DNA of 64,000 nucleotides from Calothrix sp. NIES-4105 (GTDB lineage: Bacteria > Cyanobacteriota > Cyanobacteriia > Cyanobacteriales > Nostocaceae), in assembly GCF_002368415.1 (NCBI RefSeq), contig NZ_AP018290.1:2927614-2991613 (forward strand). Reading direction: 5' to 3'. The first letter of the stretch is position 1. Each line of letters opens with the position of its first letter. Below the pieces are notes generated by a model. The model did no database searches. It saw nothing but the letters and a program-made list of their open reading frames with translations, and was not told where the DNA came from. This document shows positions 1-9,016 of this stretch, piece by piece. Made by a program: the position numbers and the translations under genes.

Positions 1-55
1 TTTACTATCCTCGCATATATATGCGCTTTCTTATGGCTGTATTTTAGATGCAGGC

Positions 56-74
56 GCCTAGAGTAGCTCTAGGC
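56..74. repeat. Small perfect hairpin
   Basis: An 8-bp perfect stem (GCCTAGAG / CTCTAGGC) closes a 3-nt loop. No T-run follows on either strand, so it is not a clear terminator. Whatever gene it belongs to would lie left of the window. Confidence 0.4.
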
Positions 75-266
75 ACGGAGAAGAAAATGGTGCTTTATAA
101 TGCAATTAATACAAGTTCATGAATCTTTTTTGATACTCAATAGCTTCACCAATTCTGTAGAGAAATATTTTTTTATTGGTGTTTTCAACAAGTTGCGAAT
201 TTCTCAACCTGATAGTCAGTCACATCTAATTACAATTCGCTAACTCAAAAGTTTTGGAGATATATA

Positions 267-552
267 TTTACCACAGAGACTTCTAGTACACAGAGAGGTT
301 TAGAAGTGGCGCCAAACTTTCCAGAATTAATGACATAGACCAAAGCGTGGTTCATGTCATTAAATTTGGGGTGTTGGAGGAATGAACCACAAAGACACAA
401 AGGACACAAAGAAAGAATTTTTAATAAGTGAACCTACCAAAACTATTGACATAGACTACTAGTTCAAAAAGTTTTGGGAAGTTCTCTCTTCTTACCTCTT
501 GCTTTATGGTTCATCCCTCTTTACTCTGCGTACTCTGTGTCTCTGTGGTAAA
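267..552. repeat. Inverted-repeat element with a second repeat nested inside
   Basis: A 14-bp arm TTTACCACAGAGAC at 267-280 is perfectly complementary to 539-552, and the similarity continues imperfectly inward (ACACAGAG-type words). Related words occur at about 3775-3805 and 52430-52462, so this is a dispersed family. A second element (353-455) lies inside it. No coding capacity. Bases 1-676 hold nothing else I recognise. Confidence 0.6.
353..455. repeat. MITE-like repeat, copy A
   Basis: It begins CATGTCATTAAATTTGG and ends CCAAAACTATTGACATAG, imperfect inverted termini. The core is the motif AACCACAAAGACACAAAGGA followed by an A-rich stretch. The same architecture occurs twice in tandem at 42121-42339. 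It is too short to encode a transposase, so any mobility would be in trans. Confidence 0.55.
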
Positions 553-676
553 AAAACTACATCCTGAAATCGGTCTTTCCTGACAGAGCGTGTGAAAAGG
601 GCAGGGAAGCAAGAAATTATTAAGAAGCTCTAAATAACTTAAAATATGATTCTCATAAATTTAAGGTGTTAGCTTT

Positions 677-1132
677 TTACCCAAGAAAAAATTCTTCAAA
701 CAATGTGTAAAACTTCGGCGCCAGAAACTCAAATTTATCTCCAATACAATCAGGAGTAGTGATTTTATAGCCTTTCCCATTGAACCAATTCCAAGTCTTG
801 TATGGCGTGTGAATGAGATGAGCCATTCCTTGAGAATAGTAACCGGATAAAGTTACAGCCTTAATTTTTGGGAAGAAGCAGACACTGAAATTAATGTTTT
901 TGCCTATGTGTTTTTCTTTTTTGAAAGTTATAGACAAGTTGTTACAACCAATTTCTGGAGCTAGAAACTCATACTCGTTTGAAGGAAATATAAAAGCTAT
1001 ATCGGAACAGGTTGCTTGTCGATACAATAATTTGAACTCTGTTTCCGGGAACACTAAAGCCGCAATGTTAGCAGCTTCTACCTGCAAATCTGCTTGTATA
1101 CTATAAATTACTTTGATGGCATCACAAGACAT
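677..1132 (-). CDS. Hypothetical protein, 151 aa
   Basis: I do not recognise this protein. The start is supported by an AAGGAT ribosome-binding site 7-8 nt before the ATG. It has no signal peptide or membrane segment and no repeats. It is rich in aromatic residues (Phe, Tyr, Trp), with a near-repeated phrase EFLAPE / EFLAPK around residues 54-60 and 134-140, so it may contain two related halves. It stands alone on the minus strand, divergent from the ATPase gene at 1451 and flanked by palindromic repeats. The clean ribosome-binding site and normal composition suggest a real gene. Function unknown. Confidence 0.6.
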   Translation of the reverse strand: MSCDAIKVIYSIQADLQVEAANIAALVFPETEFKLLYRQATCSDIAFIFPSNEYEFLAPEIGCNNLSITFKKEKHIGKNINFSVCFFPKIKAVTLSGYYSQGMAHLIHTPYKTWNWFNGKGYKITTPDCIGDKFEFLAPKFYTLFEEFFLG

Positions 1133-1398
1133 TTTTTTATCCTTAAATTACTGTGGTATATATCATTTTCTTCCTTTTGCCGTTATTTTAACAACTGCTT
1201 AATAAATTAATTTCATATCAACTTCATATAAATCTCATATAAATTTTTGTCGCATCATAACATTTTGTATAAAAAAATACTTTTATTTTATGCGTGATAG
1301 TGGCAAAACAATACTTTCATCAAGTTAATTTATAACCAAGCATAGTCAGCGCTCTGAATTTGGAAAACATCTAAAAAATGTTCAAATTTGTGTTCTGT

Positions 1399-1447
1399 AG
1401 CTACGGTATATTTAAAAACATGAAGTTCAACCACAGGAACCGTAGCT
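1399..1447. promoter_or_regulatory. Inverted repeat just upstream of the start codon of the 1451 gene
   Basis: AGCTACGGT (1399-1407) and ACCGTAGCT (1439-1447) are exact complements. The right arm sits between the AGGA ribosome-binding site (about 1435) and the ATG at 1451. It could be an operator, or an mRNA hairpin that hinders initiation. The rest of 1133-1398 is AT-rich with no other structure I can see. Confidence 0.35.
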
Positions 1448-1450
1448 TCT

Positions 1451-2824
1451 ATGAACCTCGATTCTCTGCTTGAAATTGTTAATAGCAAGCTGCTGACCAT
1501 GCAAAGCCGCCCTCTAAGCTGGGCAGAACGTTTGATTTTGCGGGGAATCTGGGACGATTGTACTTATAACCAAATGGCTCAAGAAGGTGGTTATAGTCCT
1601 GGATATCTTTCTAATGTCGTGGCGCCGGAGTTGTGCCAAAGACTGTCTATGCTAATTGACAGGCGTGTTAACAAAAGAAATTGTCGTGGGCTGCTAGAGC
1701 AATATGCTGCTTGTTTGAATACAGAAAAATTGCCTTCTGAGCAATTTCCTGCTAATTTCTATTCCAATGTCAGCTATTCTCATGTCAGCCAAGATATGTT
1801 GCCTTGCTTCCCTAGTGGCTCGGTTCCTCTCGGCTCTCCTTTTTATATTGAAGACTCTGCCCTAAAAGCTATTATTCGTGAAGAGATTACTAAAGGAGGC
1901 GCCTTAGTCAGAATTAGAGCTCCTAGGGAAAATGGGAAAACGTCACTATTGCTGAGAATTTTAGATTATGCCAATTCGATCAATTACCGCACAGCTAGCT
2001 TAAACCTAGAGCAAGTTGACTCAACAATTTTGAGCGAACCAAATCGGTTCTTGCGCTGGTTGTGTGCCAATGTGACCCGCCAGTTGCAGCTTCAATCAAA
2101 CCTAGACGAATATTGGGACGAAGACTTGGGCGCCAAAGTCAGTTGCACCCTCTATTTTCAAGACTATTTGTTAGAGCATATTAATTCTCCCCTCGTGTTG
2201 GCTTTGGATGAGGTAAATCAAATATTTGAGTATCCTGGCGTGGCAAAAGATTTTTTACCTTTATTGCGCTCGTGGTACGAAGAAGCGAAAAGACTACCTA
2301 TTTGGCAAAAGCTGCGCTTAATTGTAGTCAAGTCAACCGAAATTTATGTCCCTCTACAGTTGAACCAGTCGCCTTTTAATGTGGGACTTCCAGTTGTTTT
2401 GAATGAGTTCAATTTGCAGCAGGTACAGCAGTTAGCCCAACGTTATAGACTTAACTGGAATTCGGGGCAGGAAGCAAAACTTTTGATGGCAATGGTTGGA
2501 GGACACCCGTCACTAATACATACAGCAATTTATCATCTTAGTCGTGGGGAGATTACTTTAGCGCAACTTTTGGAAACTGCTCCTACATCCACTGGAATTT
2601 ATTGCCATCATTTACAGCGTCTTTGGGCTACTTTGCAAGAACAACCAAATTTGGCGATAGCTCTAAGTCAAGTTATTAATGCCTCCCAACCTGTACAATT
2701 AGAACCGATTTTGGCTTATAAGTTAAAAAGTATGGGGCTGATTAAGTTAGATGGAAATAAAGCCACGCTTAGTTATCAGTTGTATCAAAACTATTTTAAT
2801 AATTGCGTTTATCTTGCATCATAA
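1451..2824 (+). CDS. AAA-like (STAND-type) ATPase with N-terminal HTH, 457 aa
   Basis: Residues about 1-95 look like the helix-turn-helix module found at the N terminus of many cyanobacterial vWA-MoxR-associated and NB-ARC proteins (helical, ending in the K-x-N-x-R-x-L-L-E pattern). Residues about 140-430 are an AAA-like (AAA_35 type) NTPase: P-loop APRENGKTS, Walker B LVLALDEVNQ, and a winged C-terminal part beginning FNVGLPVVLNEFN. The usual C-terminal WD40 or TPR sensor repeats are missing; the protein stops after the NTPase, so it is either a short family member or a partner subunit. The start is preceded by AGGA. Likely role, by family: a signalling or conflict-system switch ATPase. Its substrate is unknown. 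Confidence 0.7.
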   Translation: MNLDSLLEIVNSKLLTMQSRPLSWAERLILRGIWDDCTYNQMAQEGGYSPGYLSNVVAPELCQRLSMLIDRRVNKRNCRGLLEQYAACLNTEKLPSEQFPANFYSNVSYSHVSQDMLPCFPSGSVPLGSPFYIEDSALKAIIREEITKGGALVRIRAPRENGKTSLLLRILDYANSINYRTASLNLEQVDSTILSEPNRFLRWLCANVTRQLQLQSNLDEYWDEDLGAKVSCTLYFQDYLLEHINSPLVLALDEVNQIFEYPGVAKDFLPLLRSWYEEAKRLPIWQKLRLIVVKSTEIYVPLQLNQSPFNVGLPVVLNEFNLQQVQQLAQRYRLNWNSGQEAKLLMAMVGGHPSLIHTAIYHLSRGEITLAQLLETAPTSTGIYCHHLQRLWATLQEQPNLAIALSQVINASQPVQLEPILAYKLKSMGLIKLDGNKATLSYQLYQNYFNNCVYLAS

Positions 2825-2866
2825 TCTTTTTCAAAAATCAAGCTATTTATGGAGTTAAGAGGAATG

Positions 2867-3013
2867 AACCACAAAGACACAAAGGACACAAAGAAAGAAA
2901 TAAATATTTTTACCATATTTCTCGTGGAGATTAGTTTTGTTTGTATAGAGAGATTTTAAGGAAAGGCGCCAACTTAACAATTCTTCCTTTGTGCCCTTTG
3001 TGCCTTTGTGGTT
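2867..3013. repeat. Long inverted repeat of the 'CACAAAG' family
   Basis: Left arm 2867-2893 (AACCACAAAGACACAAAGGA...) and right arm 2987-3013 are near-complementary 27-mers enclosing about 90 bp that contain one GGCGCC. It is the same core word as in the elements at 353-455, 42121-42339, 45811-45838 and 61849-61930. The transcript would fold into a long stem, and it may act as terminator for the ATPase gene. Confidence 0.6.
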
Positions 3014-3070
3014 CTTTTTTTCCAATATCCCAAATTTTATGACGTAAACAATAATCTAGTTGAGCATTGA

Positions 3071-3765
3071 TTGAATATGGATATTTTGGGTTACGAATGT
3101 AGGGAAATTATCTACCAAAGCGAACGTTCGTTAGTTCAAGCTTTTCGTTCTTTAATTCAACAATTATTTACAGAAAGTCAAGTAAAAATAGATACTTGGC
3201 GAGAGAAGCTGTTAGCTGCATTCGGCGCTTCGGGGCAAGTGATAATTGATGTGATACCTGAAGTCGAACTGATTATTGGGTCACAACCAGCAGTGCCAGA
3301 ACTGCCAGCAGCAGAAGCTCAAAACCGCTTCAACTTGGTTTTTCAAAACTTTATCCAAGTATTTACCCAGGCAGAGCATCCACTTGTTCTATTTTTAGAT
3401 GATTTACAATGGAGCGATGGCGCCTCATTTCTACGAATCAAGAAGCCGAGTGGGTTGAAAACTTAGTGCAGACTAAAATTTTAGATAACTGGGAATCCCA
3501 AGACCAACCGGAGCATCTAGCAACTATTCGCGACCGCATCCTTAGAAGTGAACATCAACCTGCTCGGTTACTGGAGATTTATAAACAAATTTTGCAACAA
3601 GGGGAAGTTGCCGCAGTTGACAGTCCAGAACAAAGGGAATTACTCTTATCAGGGTTAGTGATTAAGCACCAAGCTTGTTTAAAAGTGCATAACCGTATTT
3701 ATAAATCTATCTTTAACAATAATTGGGTTGATTCTTGTAGCATGGGCGTCTCGCCTGTGCAGTGA
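3071..3765 (+). pseudogene. Chimeric remnant of two ATPase genes
   Basis: Two overlapping short frames carry pieces of different proteins. Frame 3071-3466 matches the middle of an AAA_16 ATPase of the kind found in cyanobacterial Ser/Thr kinase-multisensor proteins: it reaches the Walker B phrase LVLFLDDLQWSD and breaks off. Frame 3409-3765 carries the C-terminal part of an AAA-like (AAA_35) protein (phrases AEWVENLVQTKI, PEHLATIRDRIL, LLSGLVIKHQ). Neither has its own N-terminal or P-loop region. The switch occurs around 3420-3440, at a GGCGCC. I read this as decayed fragments joined by deletion or recombination, probably not functional. The product names come from my memory of the families. 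Confidence 0.6.
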
Positions 3766-3865
3766 TATATTTTTTACCACGCCCGACACAGAGTACACAG
3801 AGGAGAGAGTTAGAGAAGTTTAAAGTTGGCGCCTACCTATTAAAATTAAGTTTATCCTTATTAAA

Positions 3866-3890
3866 AGCCCTCGATACCAAAGCGAGGGCT
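3866..3890 (-). terminator. Rho-independent-like terminator for the Rpn-family gene
   Basis: An 8-bp stem AGCCCTCG / CGAGGGCT closes a 9-nt loop, 15 bp beyond the stop codon of the minus-strand gene at 3906. On the minus strand it is followed by TTTTAAT. Confidence 0.6.
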
Positions 3891-3905
3891 GCGCGAAAAT
3901 GAGAT

Positions 3906-4730
3906 TTATTGAGTTTCTAACCAAGGTTGTAAATCGGCTAAGGAAGTAAAATCTAATAAATCCTCAGTCAACTTGTGGAGAGCAGGTAAGGGTAAACTTT
4001 CTATTTGTGCGCGCGTTTCTTCAGATAAGTCTTGCCCAAATCTTTTCTTCAACTGCCGGAAGATAACATCAGCAGTTGCCTCCTCTGTAGCTTCTTGATA
4101 AACTCGTGTTTGCTTCAGTGTTATGCCTAACATAGTATCTATATCCCTTCTACTCAGTTGTTCAAATTTATAAACCATTATTGACGTAACCATTTCAAGT
4201 ATGGCATCACTTGAAACTTCCGGTTCTTGCCGTGAGCGTTCGAGTAAATATCTGGCTTCTTTTGGCGCCACTTTTTCGCTTAGTGTCGTAAGTACCATTA
4301 GTGCCACCCAAATAGGGAGTTTGCGAATAGTCCCTAGTTTATTCAAATATACCCTATGTACTTGCCCTCCATTAAGTAGCGAACGGTGTGGATGAATATC
4401 ACTTTGCTCTAAGCTTTTCGATGGATAAATTATAACAGCTTGCCAGTCACTGAATTTTACACGGTTACGGTAAAAGTACAGATGAGCTTCAGCAAATAAT
4501 CTTTCATACAGCATCTCATCTTTCTGAAACTGGACTTCACAAAAATACACAGTCCCAGGTTTATCAGTTTCTGGTGGTAAGAATACGCCATCAATTTCAA
4601 ATTTAGGTTCTTTTACTACGACACAATCAAATTTGTAATCATCTGCATTTGGTGGTGGTGTTTTGAGTAGTTGAAACAATACAGATGGATATTGTTGGAA
4701 AAGTTTGTAAAATATGGAATCTCGTTTCAT
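3906..4730 (-). CDS. Rpn-family recombination-promoting nuclease / putative transposase (DUF2887-DUF4351 type), 274 aa
   Basis: The N-terminal about 190 residues are the Rpn/DUF2887 fold: opening KRDSIFYKLFQQYPSVLFQLL, then the PD-(D/E)XK core with the Asp in FEIDGVFLP and the E-x-Q pair in TVYFCEVQFQKD. The C-terminal part, including the phrase LKKRFGQDLSEETRAQIESL, is a DUF4351 tail. The length is normal for the family. Characterised relatives (E. coli Rpn proteins) are DNA endonucleases that raise RecA-independent recombination. Cyanobacteria carry many copies, often annotated as transposases. It stands alone, with its own terminator. Confidence 0.85.
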   Translation of the reverse strand: MKRDSIFYKLFQQYPSVLFQLLKTPPPNADDYKFDCVVVKEPKFEIDGVFLPPETDKPGTVYFCEVQFQKDEMLYERLFAEAHLYFYRNRVKFSDWQAVIIYPSKSLEQSDIHPHRSLLNGGQVHRVYLNKLGTIRKLPIWVALMVLTTLSEKVAPKEARYLLERSRQEPEVSSDAILEMVTSIMVYKFEQLSRRDIDTMLGITLKQTRVYQEATEEATADVIFRQLKKRFGQDLSEETRAQIESLPLPALHKLTEDLLDFTSLADLQPWLETQ

Positions 4731-5011
4731 ACATTACCCTGGTGACAATATGTTTGGCGCCTAAATATCAAGGCAAAGCTTAAGCTTTTTACAGCTTTAT
4801 TATTAATATAATAATCCGAGTAATTATTATATTGAAAAGCATTTATGACAGTATTTATACTGGCACTTTAATAAAGTTATCTTATTTAAAATTTGCTTCG
4901 ATATTTGAAAAGTAGTGATAAAAATTAATCAATTTAAAACAAGCCAATTTTATTGAGATATTTTAATTTTCTCAAGAGCATATCATTGACTAGGTTTAAA
5001 TATATCTTTGA

Positions 5012-5093
5012 AATCCCCCCCTGCCCCCCCTTAATAAGGGGGGAAAGAAAGTAGTTAAAGCCCTCCTTCCAGGCGGGGGGGTTTGGGGGGATT
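5012..5093. repeat. C/G-tract palindromic repeat
   Basis: It starts AATCCCCCC and ends GGGGGGATT, with an inner palindrome around CCTTAATAAGG. A related copy, split by an insertion, lies at 61760-62031. The rest of the 620-bp gap 4731-5352 is AT-rich with no gene seen. The promoter of the flavodiiron operon presumably lies in its right half. Confidence 0.6.
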
Positions 5094-5352
5094 ATTACGC
5101 CGTTTAGAAAAGAAAATGATAAAGTTTGAAATAATTTAATATATGTTTGGATTGAACATTGCTAGAATGTGTACCGTTTTGAAGTTCTCTACACTAACTG
5201 TTTTGAAGTAAGAAAAGTTGCTGAAAATTTGCATCATTTATTACAAGTTGACTTTTTGAAAATATAAGCTTTTGAACAACTTTACAAAAATATTTATGAG
5301 CAAAATAGAGACAGTAAAAACTTAACTATATTAGGTGCTTCGGAGAGAACGC

Positions 5353-7071
5353 ATGGTAGCCATCACAGAGAACGTCCAACGTCGGCTAACAGTACAGACA
5401 GTTGAAATTGCTCCAAATATTACGGCTATTCGTTCGCTTGATTGGGACCGCGACCGCTTTGATATTGAGTTCGGTCTGCAAAATGGTACGACTTATAACT
5501 CGTATCTAATCAAGGGCGATAGAATTACGTTAGTGGACACTTCACACGTTAAGTTCCGCGATTTATATCTGGAAACGCTAAAGAAACTTGTTAACCCCAA
5601 AGCTATAGACTATATTATCGTCAGCCACACTGAACCTGACCATAGTGGGTTAGTGGAAGACGTTCTCCAGTTGGCGCCGCGCGCTACGGTGTTAGCATCG
5701 AAAGTGGCGCTACAGTTTTTGGATAATTTAGTCCATGACCCGTTTAGTAAAAGAATCGTCAAATCTGGAGACCGTGTTGATTTAGGGGATGGACACGAAA
5801 TCGAGTTCATATCAGCTCCTAATTTACACTGGCCTGATACTATTTTCAGTTTTGACCACAAAACCAAAACGCTATTTACCTGTGATGCGTTTGGGATGCA
5901 CTATTGTAGTGATGATACTTTTGATGTAGATTTGGAAGCGATTGAACCTGACTTCCGTTTTTACTACGATTGTTTGATGGGTCCTAACGCGCGCTCATTG
6001 TTGAACGCAATGAAGAAAATGAGCGAACTTGGCGAAATCAAGATTATTGCGAATGGACACGGGCCACTACTTTATCATCACCTTGAATTTTTGAAAGAAA
6101 GGTATCAAAACTGGAGCCAAGTACAAGCAAAAGCTGACACCACAGTTGGTTTATTTTTTGTAGGTGGCTATGGGTATAGTGATAAACTTGGTCATGCGAT
6201 TTCGCACGGTCTTCTTAAAACAGGTGTTGGTGTAGAAGCTCTTGACTTGAGTACTGCTGATGTTCAAGAAATTCAAGGACTTGCCGGACGCGCAGCAGGT
6301 ATAGTAATTGGTATGCCTCCTAGCACGAGTGTTACTGCCCAAGCTGGTATTAGTTCACTTTTAGCTGTTGCCAAAGAAAAGCAATTTGTTGGTTTCTTTG
6401 AATCCTTCGGTGGTGATGATGAACCAATTGATTCGTTGCGGAGACAGTTTACTGAACAAGGTATTAAAGAAGCTTTTCCTGCAATCAAAATCAAAGAAAC
6501 ACCAAGTCCTGCAACTTACCAACTTTGTGAAGAAGCAGGTATTGATATTGGACAGATGTTAGTTCGCGACCGTAACATCAAGCAAGTTAAATCGCTTGAT
6601 GTCAACATGGAAAAAGCCCTTGGTCGTATTAGCAGCGGTTTGTACATCATTACTAGTCAAAAACACGGAGTTAAAAGTGCAATGCTCGCTTCGTGGGTTG
6701 CACAGGCAAGTATGCAACCACTAGGTTTTACCGTTGCTGTTGCTAAAGACCGCGCGATAGAGTCGTTTATGCAAGTTGGTGACAAAATAGTCCTCAACGT
6801 TTTGGAAGAAGGTAATTACAAAGAATTAAAGAGACACTTCCTGAAGCGCTTACATCCTGGCGCCGATAGATTTGCTGATGTCAAAACCCAAACAGCGAAG
6901 AACGGTTGTCCAATTCTGACTGACGCACTCGCATATATTGAATGTGAAATTGCTGACAGTATGGAATGTAGCGACCACTGGATTATGTATTGCACTGTGA
7001 AAGATGGTCGCGTCGCCAAACACGAGGCTGTTACCGCAGTTCGCCACCGTAAAGTCGGAAATTACTACTAA
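5353..7071 (+). CDS. flv3: Flavodiiron protein, Flv3 type (canonical diiron ligands), 572 aa
   Basis: A cyanobacterial class C flavodiiron protein that reduces O2 to water with electrons from the photosynthetic chain. Order: metallo-beta-lactamase-like diiron domain (about 30-250), flavodoxin domain (about 255-400), C-terminal flavin-reductase domain (about 415-572). The first ligand motif is intact, H92-x-E94-x-D96-H97, with later ligands in LHWPDT, TCDAFGMHY and NGHGP. This marks a Flv3- or Flv4-like subunit. I place the start at the ATG at 5353, preceded by GGAGAG, rather than the upstream GTG at 5335. It lies directly before an Flv1-like gene with nothing between them, which resembles the heterocyst-specific flv3B-flv1B pair of Anabaena. 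The 3B assignment is inference from gene order. Confidence 0.88.
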   Translation: MVAITENVQRRLTVQTVEIAPNITAIRSLDWDRDRFDIEFGLQNGTTYNSYLIKGDRITLVDTSHVKFRDLYLETLKKLVNPKAIDYIIVSHTEPDHSGLVEDVLQLAPRATVLASKVALQFLDNLVHDPFSKRIVKSGDRVDLGDGHEIEFISAPNLHWPDTIFSFDHKTKTLFTCDAFGMHYCSDDTFDVDLEAIEPDFRFYYDCLMGPNARSLLNAMKKMSELGEIKIIANGHGPLLYHHLEFLKERYQNWSQVQAKADTTVGLFFVGGYGYSDKLGHAISHGLLKTGVGVEALDLSTADVQEIQGLAGRAAGIVIGMPPSTSVTAQAGISSLLAVAKEKQFVGFFESFGGDDEPIDSLRRQFTEQGIKEAFPAIKIKETPSPATYQLCEEAGIDIGQMLVRDRNIKQVKSLDVNMEKALGRISSGLYIITSQKHGVKSAMLASWVAQASMQPLGFTVAVAKDRAIESFMQVGDKIVLNVLEEGNYKELKRHFLKRLHPGADRFADVKTQTAKNGCPILTDALAYIECEIADSMECSDHWIMYCTVKDGRVAKHEAVTAVRHRKVGNYY

Positions 7072-7079
7072 AAGTTAAA

Positions 7080-7203
7080 AGTGCGCTCGTGCTGAGTGAG
7101 TGCTAAGTACTGAGTGCTGAGTGCTGAGTAAAGAGTTTTAATTTATACTCTTTACTTCTTACTATTAATCTACTCAGCACTTCCTACTCAGCACGAGCGC
7201 ACT
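7080..7203. repeat. MITE-like inverted repeat with heptamer repeats, between flv genes
   Basis: Perfect 18-bp arms, AGTGCGCTCGTGCTGAGT at 7080-7097 and its complement at 7186-7203. Inside the left half are copies of the heptamer TGCTGAG, the same unit (other strand) as the array at 45864-45905. It occupies almost the whole spacer between two genes expected to be co-transcribed, so the mRNA would carry a long hairpin there. Confidence 0.7.
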
Positions 7204-7237
7204 CATCACTCTTTTTATCTCACCCTTCACATAAACT

Positions 7238-8947
7238 ATGAGCGAAAATCCTCGTGACGTGCAAGTGTTGCCAATTGCAACAGACACTACAGTTTTACGC
7301 GCGCGCAGTTGGACACGGCAACGTTTTGAAATTGAATATGCGCTTTCTAGGGGCACAACAGTAAATTCGTTTGTAATTCAAGCTGACAAAGTTGCCATTA
7401 TTGACCCTCCTCCTGAAACTTTTACTGAAGTATACAAAGAAGCTATTAAGCGGTGTTTGGAATTAAAGAGCTTTGATTATGTAATCATTGGTCACTTTAG
7501 CCCAAACCGTATGACTACGCTACGGGCATTACTCGAAATTTGTCCTGATTTAACTTTTGTTACATCAGTACCAGGCGCCACATATTTAAAGGCAGCATTT
7601 ACTAACCCGAATTTAAAAGTGTTAACGATGCGGGGTAAGGAAACCCTCGATTTGGGTAAGGGTCACGTATTGAAATTTATACCGACTCCAAGCCCTAGAT
7701 GGCCTGAAGGACTTTGCACTTACGACCAGCAAACTCAAATTCTTTACACTGACAAACTATTTAGCGCGCATGTTTGTGGTGATGAAATCTTTGATGAAGA
7801 TTGGGGTAAATTTAAAGAAGACCAACGCTATTATTACGATAGCGTTATGGCGCCGAATGCAAGTCATATTAAACCAGCACTTGAAAAGATTTCAGATTAC
7901 CAAGTTAGGATGTTAGCCTGTGGGCACGGGCCTTTGGTACGCTACGGCTTGATGGAACTGATAAAATCTTACGATGAGTGGAGCCGTTCGCTTGGACAGC
8001 GGGAGATTAAAGTAGCGTTATTATACGCTTCTGCTTATGGCAATACCGCGACTTTAGCACAAGCAATTGCATTAGGTTTAACTAAAGGTGGTGTTGCAGT
8101 CGAGTTGATAAACTGTGAATTTACCGAACCTGAAGCGATAAAAGACGCAGTGCAAAAATCGGAAGGATTTATTATTGGTTCTCCTACTATTGGAGGTCAT
8201 GCTCCTACACCTATCCATACAGCCCTTGGTACAGTTTTATCTGTCGGTAATACTAATAAACTTGCAGGAGTTTTTGGTTCCTACGGTTGGAGTGGCGAAG
8301 CTTTCGATTTAATTGAAGGTAAGCTTAAAGAAGCAGGATTTAAATTTGGGTTTGAAACAATACGTGCCAGATTTAAGCCATCCGATAAAGTACTGAAAGA
8401 ATGTGAAGAAGCAGCTATCGACTTTGCTCAATCTTTAAAACGCGCGCGTAAAATGCGTTTACCTCAACCTGCTGCTAGTCCAGTTGAACAAGCTGTTGGT
8501 CGCATCGTTGGTTCGGTATGCGTTCTGACTGCAAAAGTTGGTGAAGTTTCAACAGCAATGATGGGCGCCTGGGTGTCACAAGCTACATTTAACCCACCTG
8601 GTATAACTGTTGGCATCGCAAAAGACCGCGCGATAGAGTCGCTGTTACATTCCGGAAATAAATTTGTTTTGAATATCTTGGCAGAAAATAACTACCAAGA
8701 GTATATGAAACACTTCCGTAAAAACTTTGCACCAGGTGAAGAACGCTTTAATGGTTTTGAAACAACCACTGCTGATAATGGCTGTACAGTTTTAGGAGAT
8801 GCCATTGCGTATTTAGAGTGCAGCGTCAACAAACGCATGGAATGTGGTGACCACTGGGTAATCTACGCAACCGTTGATAATGGCACCGTCATGCAGCCAA
8901 ATGCCGTCACCGCAGTTCACCACCGCAAATCAGGAAGTCATTATTAA
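7238..8947 (+). CDS. flv1: Flavodiiron protein, Flv1 type (substituted diiron ligands), 569 aa
   Basis: It has the same three-domain layout as its upstream neighbour, with a C-terminal flavin-reductase domain ending AVTAVHHRKSG. The usual H-x-E-x-D-H ligand set is replaced by H86-F-S-P-N-R91, so the canonical diiron site cannot form. Loss of ligands is typical of Flv1 and Flv2, which work as heteromers with Flv3 or Flv4. The flavodoxin segment is intact (ASAYGNTATLAQAIALGL, IIGSPTIGG). It follows flv3 after a 166-bp spacer filled by a palindromic element. The ribosome-binding site is weak. Likely role: partner in O2 photoreduction, perhaps in heterocysts. Confidence 0.85.
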   Translation: MSENPRDVQVLPIATDTTVLRARSWTRQRFEIEYALSRGTTVNSFVIQADKVAIIDPPPETFTEVYKEAIKRCLELKSFDYVIIGHFSPNRMTTLRALLEICPDLTFVTSVPGATYLKAAFTNPNLKVLTMRGKETLDLGKGHVLKFIPTPSPRWPEGLCTYDQQTQILYTDKLFSAHVCGDEIFDEDWGKFKEDQRYYYDSVMAPNASHIKPALEKISDYQVRMLACGHGPLVRYGLMELIKSYDEWSRSLGQREIKVALLYASAYGNTATLAQAIALGLTKGGVAVELINCEFTEPEAIKDAVQKSEGFIIGSPTIGGHAPTPIHTALGTVLSVGNTNKLAGVFGSYGWSGEAFDLIEGKLKEAGFKFGFETIRARFKPSDKVLKECEEAAIDFAQSLKRARKMRLPQPAASPVEQAVGRIVGSVCVLTAKVGEVSTAMMGAWVSQATFNPPGITVGIAKDRAIESLLHSGNKFVLNILAENNYQEYMKHFRKNFAPGEERFNGFETTTADNGCTVLGDAIAYLECSVNKRMECGDHWVIYATVDNGTVMQPNAVTAVHHRKSGSHY

Positions 8948-8990
8948 TTATATAGTACTTAAGTTCTAAATAGTTCAGTCCTTACATCCC

Positions 8991-9016
8991 ACCCTGCTTT
9001 CAGACTAAGGCAGGGT
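8991..9016 (+). terminator. Terminator after the flavodiiron operon
   Basis: Stem ACCCTGC / GCAGGGT about 45 bp after the flv1 stop, followed by a T-rich tract (TATTTATTGTTTTA). The remaining gap to 9591 holds three GGCGCC sites (about 9308, 9402, 9424) but no gene that I can support. Confidence 0.7.

Noticed and set aside
5335-5352. Upstream GTG start for flv3
   Set aside because: It would place the GGAGAG ribosome-binding site inside the gene; the ATG at 5353 is correctly spaced from it.
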